Part shown: one piece after another, positions 54,840 through 63,468 of the stretch
Layout: each line of letters begins with the position of its first letter
Position numbering within the stretch: the first letter of the stretch is position 1
NCBI RefSeq assembly: GCF_003148495.1
Contig: NZ_QGGH01000004.1
Span: 496,001-560,000 of the forward strand
DNA from: Mesorhizobium loti
GTDB taxonomy: Bacteria; Pseudomonadota; Alphaproteobacteria; Rhizobiales; Rhizobiaceae
DNA length: 64,000 nucleotides
Reading direction: 5' to 3'
The notes under the pieces: model-generated
Databases searched by the model: none
The model's input: only the letters and a program-made list of their open reading frames with translations
What the model was told of the DNA's origin: nothing
Position numbers and translations under genes: made by a program

Positions 54840-56942
54840 ATGCTCGACAAGCGCACCGGCGCGCGCCTCGCCAATCTGTGGGATGAGGCCAAGGCTCAAG
54901 CGATGAGCGAGCCGGAACTTCTGGTCTATCGCTCGAACACGCTCGGCTCGGACAAGCGCGTCACCAACTATGGCGGCGGCAACACGTCCTCGAAGATCTG
55001 GCAGAAAGATCCGCTCACCGGCGAGACCGTCGAAGTGCTGTGGGTCAAGGGTTCGGGCGGCGACAGTGCTTCGATCAAGCTTGATGGTTTCGCCACGCTC
55101 TACATGGACAAGCTGCGCGCCCTCAAAGGCCTTTATCGCGGCGTCGAGCACGAAGACGAGATGGTGGGGTATCTGCCTCACTGCACGTTCAACCTGAATC
55201 CTCGCGCGGCCTCGATCGACACGCCGCTGCATGCCTACGTGCCGAAGCCTTTTGTCGACCACATGCATCCCGATGCCATCATCGCCATTGCCGCCGCCAA
55301 GGATTCCAAGGCGCTGACCAAGGAGATCTTCGGCGACGCCATCGGTTGGCTGCCATGGAAGCGCCCCGGCTTCGAACTCGGCCTGTGGCTGGAGAAATTC
55401 TGCCTCGAACATCCCGCCGCCAAGGGCGTCATCCTGGAAAGCCATGGCCTGTTCACCTGGGGCGACACCCCTCTGGAATGCTACGAGACGACGATCTCGG
55501 TGATCAACCAGGCGATCGAATGGTTCGAGCGCCGCTCCGAGGGCCTGGCCATCTTCGGCGGTGAAGTGGTCAAGTCGCTCGACGCCGCCGAACGCCGTGC
55601 CATTGCGGCAAAATTGATGCCGAAAATCCGCGGCCTGATCTCGGAAAAGAGCCACAAAACAGGCCATTTCGATGATTCCGCCGCTGTGCTCGAATTCGTC
55701 AACTCCAGGGATTTGCGGCCGCTGGCGGCACTCGGCACCTCGTGCCCGGATCATTTCCTGCGCACCAAGATCCGCCCGCTGGTGATCGAGTTCGATCCGG
55801 CAAAACCCGATGTCGATGCCGTCATCGCGCGCCTCGCCGACGATGTCGCCGCTTATCGTGTTGGCTACCAGGCCTATTACGACAGCTGCAAGCACCCGGA
55901 CTCACCCGCCATCCGCGATCCCAATGCCGTCGTCTACCTGATGCCCGGCGTCGGCATGTTCACCTTCGCCGGCGACAAGGCGACGGCGCGTATTTCGGGT
56001 GAGTTCTACGTCAACGCCATCAACGTCATGCGCGGTGCATCGACCGTCTCGTCCTATGTCGGCCTGCCCGCACAAGAAGCCTTCGACATCGAGTACTGGC
56101 TACTCGAGGATCTGAAGCTGCAGCGCATGCCGAAACCGAAGTCGCTTGCCGGCCAGATCGCGCTGGTCACCGGCGGCGCCGGTGGTATCGGCCGCGCGAC
56201 GGCCAACCGGCTGCTGCGCGAAGGCGCCTGCGTCGTGCTGGCCGACATCGACGAAACAGCGCTCGCCAGCGCCAATGACGAACTGGCCAAGGCCTATGGC
56301 AAGGATTTCGTCCGCCCGGTGCTGATCAACGTCACCTCGGAGGACCAGGTCATTTCGGGCTTTGCCGAGACGGCGGTCGAGTTCGGCGGCATCGACATTC
56401 TGGTGTCGAATGCCGGCCTCGCCTCTTCGGCTCCGATCGAGGAGACGACGCTGGCGCTGTGGAACAAGAACATGGACATCCTGTCGACCGGTTATTTCCT
56501 GGTCTCGCGGGAAGCGTTCCGGCTGTTCCGGGTGCAAAAGATCGGCGGCAACATCGTCTTCGTCGCTTCGAAGAACGGCCTTGCCGCCTCGCCCAACGCC
56601 GCCGCCTATTGCACTGCCAAGGCGGCCGAGATCCATCTCGCCCGCTGCCTGGCGCTGGAGGGCGCGGAAGCCCAGATCAGGGTCAATGTCGTCAACCCGG
56701 ACGCGGTGCTTCGCGGTTCGAAGATCTGGACCGGCGAGTGGAAGGAACAGCGCGCCGCCGCCTACAAGATGTCGACCGACGATCTGGAGGAGCACTATCG
56801 CTCGCGCTCGATGCTGAAGCGCTCGGTCTTCCCGGAAGACATCGCAGAGGCGATCTATTTCTTCGCCTCCGACATGTCGGCCAAGTCCACCGGCAACATC
56901 ATCAATGTCGACGCGGGCAACGCGCAGAGCTTTACGCGCTGA
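54840..56942 (+). CDS. rhaD: Bifunctional rhamnulose-1-phosphate aldolase/lactaldehyde dehydrogenase
   Basis: A 700-residue fusion. Residues about 1-420 are a class-II aldolase domain (YGGGNTSSKIW, VKGSGGD, SIDTPLHAYVP, HPDAIIAIAA, ILESHGLFTWG). Residues about 435-700 are a short-chain dehydrogenase (GQIALVTGGAGGIGRATA, NAGLASS, and YCTAKA for Y-x3-K). It splits rhamnulose-1-phosphate and reduces or oxidises lactaldehyde. The ATG at 54840 has GGGAGGA. The same two-domain form is known in rhizobia. Confidence 0.94.
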   Translation: MLDKRTGARLANLWDEAKAQAMSEPELLVYRSNTLGSDKRVTNYGGGNTSSKIWQKDPLTGETVEVLWVKGSGGDSASIKLDGFATLYMDKLRALKGLYRGVEHEDEMVGYLPHCTFNLNPRAASIDTPLHAYVPKPFVDHMHPDAIIAIAAAKDSKALTKEIFGDAIGWLPWKRPGFELGLWLEKFCLEHPAAKGVILESHGLFTWGDTPLECYETTISVINQAIEWFERRSEGLAIFGGEVVKSLDAAERRAIAAKLMPKIRGLISEKSHKTGHFDDSAAVLEFVNSRDLRPLAALGTSCPDHFLRTKIRPLVIEFDPAKPDVDAVIARLADDVAAYRVGYQAYYDSCKHPDSPAIRDPNAVVYLMPGVGMFTFAGDKATARISGEFYVNAINVMRGASTVSSYVGLPAQEAFDIEYWLLEDLKLQRMPKPKSLAGQIALVTGGAGGIGRATANRLLREGACVVLADIDETALASANDELAKAYGKDFVRPVLINVTSEDQVISGFAETAVEFGGIDILVSNAGLASSAPIEETTLALWNKNMDILSTGYFLVSREAFRLFRVQKIGGNIVFVASKNGLAASPNAAAYCTAKAAEIHLARCLALEGAEAQIRVNVVNPDAVLRGSKIWTGEWKEQRAAAYKMSTDDLEEHYRSRSMLKRSVFPEDIAEAIYFFASDMSAKSTGNIINVDAGNAQSFTR

Positions 56943-56956
56943 GCCAACGTCGAAGC

Positions 56957-57014
56957 GCTTCCCTTCTCCCCGTCACTCTATGGGGAGAAGGTGCCGGCAG
57001 GCGGATGAGGGGCA
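56957..57014. repeat. GGGGAGAA-family repeat between rhaD and rhaI
   Basis: CTTCTCCCC (about 56961-56969) and GGGGAGAAG (56982-56990) form a hairpin, followed by GTGCCGGCAGGCGGATGAGGGGCAGCGC. The right-hand segment matches the left arm at 10106-10153. It lies within the rhaDI transcript. Confidence 0.8.
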
Positions 57015-57047
57015 GCGCTGACTGAACGCATTTTGGGAGGAACAGCA

Positions 57048-58340
57048 GTGTCCGAATCCATCATCTCCGCCGACCTCGTCGACAAGGACAACGCCGCGCG
57101 CAAGGCCAACCTCGAGCGCGACTACGCCTCGCTCGGTGAGCGCCTCGACCGTCGCGGCATTGCCATCGACGCCATCCGTGACAAGGTCGAGAAATTCGCC
57201 GTGGCGATCCCGTCCTGGGGTGTCGGCACCGGCGGCACCCGCTTTGCCCGCTTTCCCGGCGCCGGCGAGCCGCGCGACATCTTCGACAAGATCGAGGATT
57301 GCGCCGTCATCAAGCAATTGACGCAGGCGACGCCGACCGTGTCGCTGCACATTCCGTGGGACAAGGCAGACCCGAACCGGCTGAAGCAGGCGGCCTCGCG
57401 CTTCGGCCTCGGCTTCGACGCCATGAACTCCAACACCTTTTCCGACGCCAGGGATCAGAAGCTCTCCTACAAATTCGGCTCGCTGTCGCATGCCGATGCC
57501 GGCACGCGCCGGCAAGCGGTCGAGCACAATCTCGAATGCATCGAGATCGGCAAGACGCTGGGCTCCAAGGCGTTGACGGTGTGGATCGGCGACGGCTCGA
57601 ATTTTCCAGGCCAGGCCAATTTCGCCAAGGCATTCGAGCGCTATCTCGACGCTATGAAGGAGATCTACGCCGGACTGCCCGCCGACTGGAAGCTGTTCAG
57701 CGAGCACAAGATGTACGAACCGGCCTTCTATTCCACCGTCGTGCAGGACTGGGGCACCAACTACATGATCGCGCAGGAGTTGGGCGACAAGGCGTTCTGC
57801 CTGGTCGACCTCGGCCACCATGCCCCCAACGTCAACATCGAGATGATCGTGTCGCGGCTGATCCAGTTCAAGAAGCTTGGCGGCTTCCACTTCAACGATT
57901 CGAAATATGGCGACGACGACCTCGATGCCGGTTCGATCGATCCTTACCGGCTGTTCCTCGTCTTCAACGAACTGGTCGACGCCGAACTTTCCGGCGCCGA
58001 GGGTTTCGATCCCGCCCACATGCTCGACCAGAGCCACAACGTCACCGACCCGATCGAAAGCCTGATGCTGTCGGCCGTCGAAGTGCAGCGCGCCTATGCG
58101 CAGGCGCTGCTTGTCGACCGCAAGGCGCTGGAAGGCTACCAGGACAACAACGACGCGCTGATGGCGACGCAGACGCTGAAAGCCGCCTACCGCACCGATG
58201 TCGAGCCGATCCTGGCCATGGCGCGGCTGAAGACCGGCGGCGCCATCGATCCGGTCGCCGCCTATCGGGCAGCGGGCTACCGCGCCAAGGTCGCCGCGGA
58301 ACGCCCGGCGGTCGCCGGTGGTTCGGGCGGGATCGTCTGA
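57048..58340 (+). CDS. rhaI: L-rhamnose isomerase (rhizobial type)
   Basis: Cytoplasmic metal-dependent isomerase converting L-rhamnose to L-rhamnulose, 430 residues. TIM-barrel metal motifs are visible: FSEHKMYEPAFY (Glu/His), LVDLGHHAPN (Asp/His) and GGFHFNDSKYGDDDLDAG. The start is GTG at 57048 with GGGAGGAAC. It lies 105 bases after rhaD, separated by a palindromic repeat. It belongs to the rhizobial branch rather than the E. coli RhaA branch by overall character. Confidence 0.93.
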   Translation: MSESIISADLVDKDNAARKANLERDYASLGERLDRRGIAIDAIRDKVEKFAVAIPSWGVGTGGTRFARFPGAGEPRDIFDKIEDCAVIKQLTQATPTVSLHIPWDKADPNRLKQAASRFGLGFDAMNSNTFSDARDQKLSYKFGSLSHADAGTRRQAVEHNLECIEIGKTLGSKALTVWIGDGSNFPGQANFAKAFERYLDAMKEIYAGLPADWKLFSEHKMYEPAFYSTVVQDWGTNYMIAQELGDKAFCLVDLGHHAPNVNIEMIVSRLIQFKKLGGFHFNDSKYGDDDLDAGSIDPYRLFLVFNELVDAELSGAEGFDPAHMLDQSHNVTDPIESLMLSAVEVQRAYAQALLVDRKALEGYQDNNDALMATQTLKAAYRTDVEPILAMARLKTGGAIDPVAAYRAAGYRAKVAAERPAVAGGSGGIV

Positions 58341-58361
58341 GGCGAACTCTCGTCCGATATT

Positions 58362-58391
58362 GCCCCTCACCGTTTTGCTTCGTGAGGGGGC
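58362..58391 (+). terminator. Hairpin after rhaI
   Basis: GCCCCTCAC (58362-58370) pairs with GTGAGGGGGC (58382-58391) with one extra G. It follows the rhaI stop by 22 bases; the downstream run ACTTTGTG is only weakly T-rich. Confidence 0.55.
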
Positions 58392-58457
58392 ACTTTGTGA
58401 ATGGACTCGATCCGTCCAACACGGTCTTCTAGGTGTCCCCCCGCCCGGAGAACCGCC

Positions 58458-60197
58458 ATGCCTCTCAACCGTCGGATATTGATCGCCGCCAGTCTTTCCA
58501 TCACCTTCGTCCTGGCGCCGTTGACGAGCGTCTTCGCTGCATCACCGGCGCCAGCCAAGGGCGAGCATGGCATGGTGGTGACGGCCCAGCATCTGGCGTC
58601 CGAGGTCGGCATCGAGGTCTTGAAGAAGGGCGGCAATGCTGTCGATGCGGCGGTTGCCGTCGGCTATGCGCTCGCCGTCGTCTACCCCAATGCCGGCAAT
58701 ATCGGCGGCGGCGGCTTCATGACCATCCGTTTCAAGGACGGCAACTCGACCTTCCTCGATTTCCGCGAACGCGCGCCGCTGGCGGCAACCAAGACCATGT
58801 ATCTCGACAAGGACGGCAAACCGGTGAAGGGCGCCAGCCTTGACGGCTATCTCGCGGTCGGCGTGCCTGGCTCGGTGGCTGGTTTAGAGATGGCGCGCGA
58901 AAAATACGGCAAATTGTCCCGACAGGATCTGATGGCGCCGGCGATCAGCTACGCCAAGGACGGATTCATCCTCAATCAGGGCGACGCCGCCTCTTTTGCC
59001 GGCAGCGCCGACCGGCTGGCGAAGGATCCCGCGGCTGCCACCATCTTCCTGAAACCCGATGGCAAGCCCTATGGCATCGGCGAGCGCCTGGTCCAGCCCG
59101 ACCTCGCCGCGTCGCTCGCCGCCATTTCGGAAAAAGGCCCGGATGCCTTCTACAAGGGCGCCATCGCCGACGCCATCGTCAAGGCGAGCGGCGCCAAGGG
59201 CGGCATCCTGGCCAAGCCGGACTTCGAGCAATATGCGGTGCGCGAGCTGAAGCCCGTGACCTGTAGTTATCGCGGCTACGAGATCACCTCCTCGCCGCCG
59301 CCGAGTTCCGGCGGTGTCATCATCTGCGAAATCCTTAATGTGCTCGAAGGCTATCCCTTATCCTATCTCGGCGCCGGTTCCGCCGAGACCGTCCATGTCA
59401 TGGTCGAGGCGATGCGCTATGCCTATGTCGACCGCAATTCAGCGCTCGGCGATCCCGATTTCGTCGACAATCCGGTCTCGAAACTGCTTGATAAGGCCTA
59501 TGCCAAGGATATCCGCGACAAGATCGACCCGTTCCGGGCCGGCGTGTCGCAGGACCTGATGCCGAAGGGCTTTGGCGAGAGCAAGGAGACGACGCATTAT
59601 TCGATCATCGACAATGACGGTAATGCGGTCGCGGTCACCTATACGCTGAACGGATCCTTCGGCGCCGGCGTCGTCGCCGACGGAACCGGCATCCTGCTCA
59701 ACAACGAGATGGACGATTTCACCCAGAAGCCCGGCGTGCCCAACCTCTATGGCCTGGTCCAGGGTGAGGCCAATGCCATCCAACCGAAAAAGACGCCGCT
59801 GTCATCGATGAGCCCGACCGTGGTGGCCAAGGACGGCAAGCCGTTCATGGTCATTGGCAGTCCCGGCGGTTCGCGCATCATCACCATCACGCTGGAAGCC
59901 ATCGTCAACGTCATCGACCACGGCATGAACATCCAGGAGGCGATCGACGCGCCGCGCATCCATCACCAGTGGCTGCCCGACACGGTCTATATCGAGCCGT
60001 TCGGTCTGTCCCCGGACACCGAAAAGCTGCTGGCCGGCATGGGTTATCACCTCGATCTCGCTGACCAGACCTGGGGCCAGGCAGCGGGCATCCTGGTCGG
60101 CGGCAAGAGCCTGGCGGAGATCGAGAAGGGCGGCGGCGCCCGCTACAACGGCGCCATCGACAGCCGCGCCGCCTCTGGCGAGGCGCTCGGATATTGA
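58458..60197 (+). CDS. ggt: Gamma-glutamyltransferase
   Basis: Periplasmic Ntn-hydrolase that cleaves glutathione and transfers its gamma-glutamyl group. The 579-residue precursor has a signal peptide (about 1-30, ending VFA before ASPAPAK), the large-subunit motif NAVDAAVAVGYALAVV, NIGGGGFM and RERAP, and the self-cleavage/nucleophile site KETTHYSIID (Thr near 391), then GSPGGSRIIT. The ATG at 58458 has CGGAG. It is maturated into two subunits in the family. Not obviously linked to rhamnose genes. Confidence 0.94.
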   Translation: MPLNRRILIAASLSITFVLAPLTSVFAASPAPAKGEHGMVVTAQHLASEVGIEVLKKGGNAVDAAVAVGYALAVVYPNAGNIGGGGFMTIRFKDGNSTFLDFRERAPLAATKTMYLDKDGKPVKGASLDGYLAVGVPGSVAGLEMAREKYGKLSRQDLMAPAISYAKDGFILNQGDAASFAGSADRLAKDPAAATIFLKPDGKPYGIGERLVQPDLAASLAAISEKGPDAFYKGAIADAIVKASGAKGGILAKPDFEQYAVRELKPVTCSYRGYEITSSPPPSSGGVIICEILNVLEGYPLSYLGAGSAETVHVMVEAMRYAYVDRNSALGDPDFVDNPVSKLLDKAYAKDIRDKIDPFRAGVSQDLMPKGFGESKETTHYSIIDNDGNAVAVTYTLNGSFGAGVVADGTGILLNNEMDDFTQKPGVPNLYGLVQGEANAIQPKKTPLSSMSPTVVAKDGKPFMVIGSPGGSRIITITLEAIVNVIDHGMNIQEAIDAPRIHHQWLPDTVYIEPFGLSPDTEKLLAGMGYHLDLADQTWGQAAGILVGGKSLAEIEKGGGARYNGAIDSRAASGEALGY

Positions 60198-60235
60198 GGT
60201 TAGCGAGGCCGGGGATAGCTCAGAGGAAGGGCTTG

Positions 60236-60272
60236 GAGCAGCGTGGCGATTCGGGTCGATCGCCCGCTGCTC
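60236..60272. terminator. Strong hairpin between ggt and a convergent gene
   Basis: GAGCAGCG (60236-60243) pairs with CGCTGCTC (60265-60272), and GGCGAT (60245-60250) with ATCGCC (60259-60264): 14 pairs with one bulge. It lies after ggt and the convergent 60303 gene stop; there is no uridine run. Confidence 0.55.
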
Positions 60273-60302
60273 AAGAGGGTTGGCTCATAGCCAGGATGGT
60301 CG

Positions 60303-60650
60303 TCACAGGACCAGCGTGAGGGTGGACGCAATCAGCATCAGGGCGGCAATGCCGACGAACAGCGCATAGATGCGCGGCCGGTCGAGCAGCAATGCGTTTC
60401 CGGATATCCAGGCAGACGTGGCACCGCCAAGCGCGAAGAGGAAGCCGTTGCGGTGCCCGAAGACCATCGACGCGGCCATCAGCCCGCCAATGATCAGCGC
60501 GCCGAACACTATGATCACGGCCACGGCGTATTTCTCGAAATCGTTGCCGCTTCCCATGCTCGGACCGATCGCGTTCAACGTCGGCAGGTCGTCCGGATCG
60601 AAGGGGTTCGTCGACCCATATTCGTCTTGACCGGCAGGCTCTCGCATCAT
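60303..60650 (-). CDS. Small membrane protein, hypothetical
   Basis: A 115-residue protein with a polar, acidic N-terminal half (about 1-40) and three hydrophobic helices (about 42-65, 70-88, 92-115). No family is recognised. The ATG at 60650 follows GGAGAACGA; the frame extends further upstream without a ribosome site. Convergent with ggt. Confidence 0.65.
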   Translation of the reverse strand: MMREPAGQDEYGSTNPFDPDDLPTLNAIGPSMGSGNDFEKYAVAVIIVFGALIIGGLMAASMVFGHRNGFLFALGGATSAWISGNALLLDRPRIYALFVGIAALMLIASTLTLVL

Positions 60651-61086
60651 TCGTTCTCCGTATAGCGGCAACAAATCATCAAGCCTCGCCGAGTGCAACC
60701 CGATCGCGCCGCCTTGAGGCGTTCGACCGGTCTTTAACGCCCTCGGGCGGCGGCTTGCCGCCGGCTTTTTGATTCGTGCCCCGGCCGTCTTTTGTCTCAG
60801 GCAATCCAGGACACGGCTGCCCGGAGGCGACCGTGGACCCCTCTATCATGGAATGCATTCGTGGAGGAAAAATGATGCGGGATGTGGATTGGGCTTCGCT
60901 GGCAGCGATTCTCGGTGGCGGTGACGCCGCACAGCACCATGACGAAGGCCAAATCGCCTTGCCGCCAACGCGAATGTGGAACACGGCCGCGTCTGATCGC
61001 GACCCTGGACGCGTCGCATCGTCACGGGTCCATGCGACGCGCTTCAGCTATTGCATGCCAGATCACGGCAGGCAGGCTGGCATGCA
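60651..61086. other. Spacer without convincing gene
   Basis: 436 bases between the small membrane protein and the siderophore receptor end. GCCCTCGGGCGGCGGC and GCCGCCGGC (about 60739-60764) can pair. A short frame from ATG 60872 has a strong GGAGGAAAA site but its predicted protein is unremarkable and runs antisense into the receptor 3-prime end, so it is not listed as a gene. Confidence 0.45.
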
Positions 61087-63243
61087 TCAGAACTTCATGC
61101 TGAGGCTGCCCTTGATGACACGGCCTTCGCCATAGATGCAGCTGAGGTCTTTGTTGCTGCCGGCCTCATAGCAGGTCGAATAGTAGGTCTTGTCGAACAG
61201 GTTGGAGACGTTGAGCGCCGCCTGCCAGCCATTCTTCTTGTAGCGCAGTGCCGCATCGACCAGCGTGTGGCCAGGCACGTTCACTGTGTTCGCATTGTCG
61301 CCGAAGCTGGCGCCGATATAGCGCACGCCGGCGCCGACGCTCAGGCCCTCGAGCACGCCGCTGCCAACCTCGTAATTGGCCCATAGCGATGCCTGGTGTT
61401 CCGGCACCCTGGCCGGGCGGTTGCCGATGATGGCGGCGGCATCGCTGGTTATCTCCGCGTCGAGATAGGTGTAGGCCGCCGTCATGCTGAGGCCGGAAGC
61501 CAGGTCGGCGTTAGCCTCGATCTCCAGGCCGCGATGGCGGACTTCTCCGGTCTGGACCTGGTAGACGGGATTGGCTGCTGCCGTCGGCACATTGGTCTTG
61601 CGCAGGTCGAACAGCGAAGCGGTGATGAAGCCGGGGAAGAAGGTCGGCTCGTATTTCACGCCGACTTCGTACTGCTTGCCCAGCGAAGGCAGCAGCGCGT
61701 CTCCGGACTGGGTCGGGCCGATATTGGTGGTGAAGGATTCGGCATAGCTGGCGTAGGGCGTCAGGCCATTATCGAAGAGATAGCCGATGCCGATATTGCC
61801 GGTGAAGGCATGGTCCTTCTGATCGTAGCTGCCTGCATCATCGAGCCGGTCGAAATTGGTGTGGTCGATCCAGGCCTGCCGGCCGCCGACGGTCAGGATC
61901 CAGTGGTCGGCGATCTTGGACTGGTTTTGTGCATAGAGACCGACCTGGCTGATCGTCTCCACGCGATCCGTAATGATGAGGCTCGGCGGCGTGACCGGGA
62001 TCGAATAGTCCGGGCTCTGGGTGTCCAGCGCCGGACCCTCGCCGTAGCCGTTGCGCCCGTCGACCGACTGCCTGCTGTAGTCGAGACCGAACAACAGCTT
62101 GTTTTCGACCGCGCCGAAGTCAGCCTTGTATTCGGCCTGGTTGTCGACGTTGAACAGCCTTGCGGTCTCGTCCACGGTGAACAAGGTGCGCGACATCGTA
62201 TGGTCGTCGATCATGTCCGGGCCACCAAGCCATTCGCCATAATAGAGCTGGCGGTAGTCGGTTTCCTGCTGCGAGTAGCGCAGGTTCTGCCGCACCGTCC
62301 AATGGTCGTCGAACTCATGGCTGAACTGGTAGCCGATCGAGCCGTGGTTGGCATCGAAACGGTCGAAATCGGGCGAGCCGGTGAAGAAATTGCGTGGCAG
62401 ATTGCCATACTGCGCCGGCAGAAACTGAATCGGCGTCAGCCTGTCCCACTGGTAGTTGGCCAGGATGGTCAGCGAGGTCTGCGCATCCGGCTGCCACTTG
62501 AGCGCCGGCGCGACGAAAATGCGATCGTTGCGGGAATAGTCGGTTTCGAGCTCGCCGTTGCGAACCAGACCGGTCAGCCGGTATGACCACACGCCGGCAT
62601 CGTCGATCGGGCCACCTATATCCAGCCCGGCCTCGACAGTGTTGAAGCTGCCATAGCTGAGGAAGCCGTCATAGATCGGCTTGTCGGTCGGCCGCTTGGT
62701 GACGGCATTGACCATGCCGCCAGCCTCGTTCTCGCCGTAGAGAACCGAGGACGGTCCCTTCAGCACCTCGATCCGCTCCAGCCCGTAGGGCTCGATCTTG
62801 AAGCCGGAAAAATCGATCACCTTCTGCGGCAGCCCGTCGCGATAGATCGCCGACGTGCAGAGGTCGAAGCCACGAATCAGGCATTGGTCGAAGCGATCGT
62901 CGATGCCCCATGGCGAGATGGTGACGCCGGCAAGATAGGACAAGGCGTCCTCAAGCTGCCCCGGCTGGCGGTCGTCGAGCTGCTTGCGGGTCACCACCGA
63001 AATCGAGCGCGGAATTTCCTTCAGCGGCGTGTCGGTCTTCGAGCCGGTGGTGGTGTTCCTGGCGATGTAGCCGTCATCCGGTCCGAGCGGGCTGTCGCTC
63101 TTTCCCTCGACATTGATCGGGTTGAGCTCGGTCGTGGCTTCCTGCGCAAGGGCCTGGGTGCAAAGCAGGGTCGAAAGCGATGCGACCACGAGGCCCTGGG
63201 CCCGGCTTCGCCGACGCGCCGCACGATATGCACTCAACCCCAT
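61087..63243 (-). CDS. TonB-dependent siderophore receptor
   Basis: Outer-membrane receptor of the FhuA/FoxA-type group, 718 residues. The N-terminus (about 1-34) is a signal peptide; TTELNPINVEG is TonB-box-like; the plug domain contains IPRSISVVTRKQLDDR, CLIRGFDL, ERIEVLKGPSSVLYGENEAGGMVNAVTKRP. Many barrel strands follow, with NLFDKTYY and a terminal Phe. Two TGA-N9-TCA iron boxes lie upstream. It diverges from the FhuD-like gene. Siderophore identity is unknown; hydroxamates are likely from the partner. Confidence 0.92.
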   Translation of the reverse strand: MGLSAYRAARRRSRAQGLVVASLSTLLCTQALAQEATTELNPINVEGKSDSPLGPDDGYIARNTTTGSKTDTPLKEIPRSISVVTRKQLDDRQPGQLEDALSYLAGVTISPWGIDDRFDQCLIRGFDLCTSAIYRDGLPQKVIDFSGFKIEPYGLERIEVLKGPSSVLYGENEAGGMVNAVTKRPTDKPIYDGFLSYGSFNTVEAGLDIGGPIDDAGVWSYRLTGLVRNGELETDYSRNDRIFVAPALKWQPDAQTSLTILANYQWDRLTPIQFLPAQYGNLPRNFFTGSPDFDRFDANHGSIGYQFSHEFDDHWTVRQNLRYSQQETDYRQLYYGEWLGGPDMIDDHTMSRTLFTVDETARLFNVDNQAEYKADFGAVENKLLFGLDYSRQSVDGRNGYGEGPALDTQSPDYSIPVTPPSLIITDRVETISQVGLYAQNQSKIADHWILTVGGRQAWIDHTNFDRLDDAGSYDQKDHAFTGNIGIGYLFDNGLTPYASYAESFTTNIGPTQSGDALLPSLGKQYEVGVKYEPTFFPGFITASLFDLRKTNVPTAAANPVYQVQTGEVRHRGLEIEANADLASGLSMTAAYTYLDAEITSDAAAIIGNRPARVPEHQASLWANYEVGSGVLEGLSVGAGVRYIGASFGDNANTVNVPGHTLVDAALRYKKNGWQAALNVSNLFDKTYYSTCYEAGSNKDLSCIYGEGRVIKGSLSMKF

Positions 63244-63307
63244 CTCGATACCCCTTATGGCTGCGATGCGCGCAGGATCATTCCGCCCTGTGCTAATTTA
63301 AAATTGT

Positions 63308-63347
63308 TGACTCGTTTAGTCATCTTCAATGTTGACTATTAAACTCA
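63308..63347. promoter_or_regulatory. Two RirA-type iron-responsive operators (IRO boxes)
   Basis: TGA-N9-TCA occurs exactly at 63308-63322 and at 63333-63347, 25 bases apart, in the spacer upstream of both the receptor and the binding-protein gene. Rhizobial RirA binds this pattern. Repression of both transcripts under iron-replete conditions is expected. Confidence 0.7.
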
Positions 63348-63468
63348 TGTTTCATAGTCAACCAGCCATCGGCTGCCGACAGCCAGATTTTTGAACCGCG
63401 TCGTGTTGGAGAAAACCCGTGCCTGAAATCCACGCCCAGCCGGCGTTCCGCACAGGCGCTGCGCGGTA

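Noticed and set aside
60205-60275. tRNA-like GGGGATAGCTCAG
   Set aside because: The sequence resembles a tRNA 5-prime half, but no matching acceptor, anticodon loop or T arm could be built; the region is a simple hairpin.
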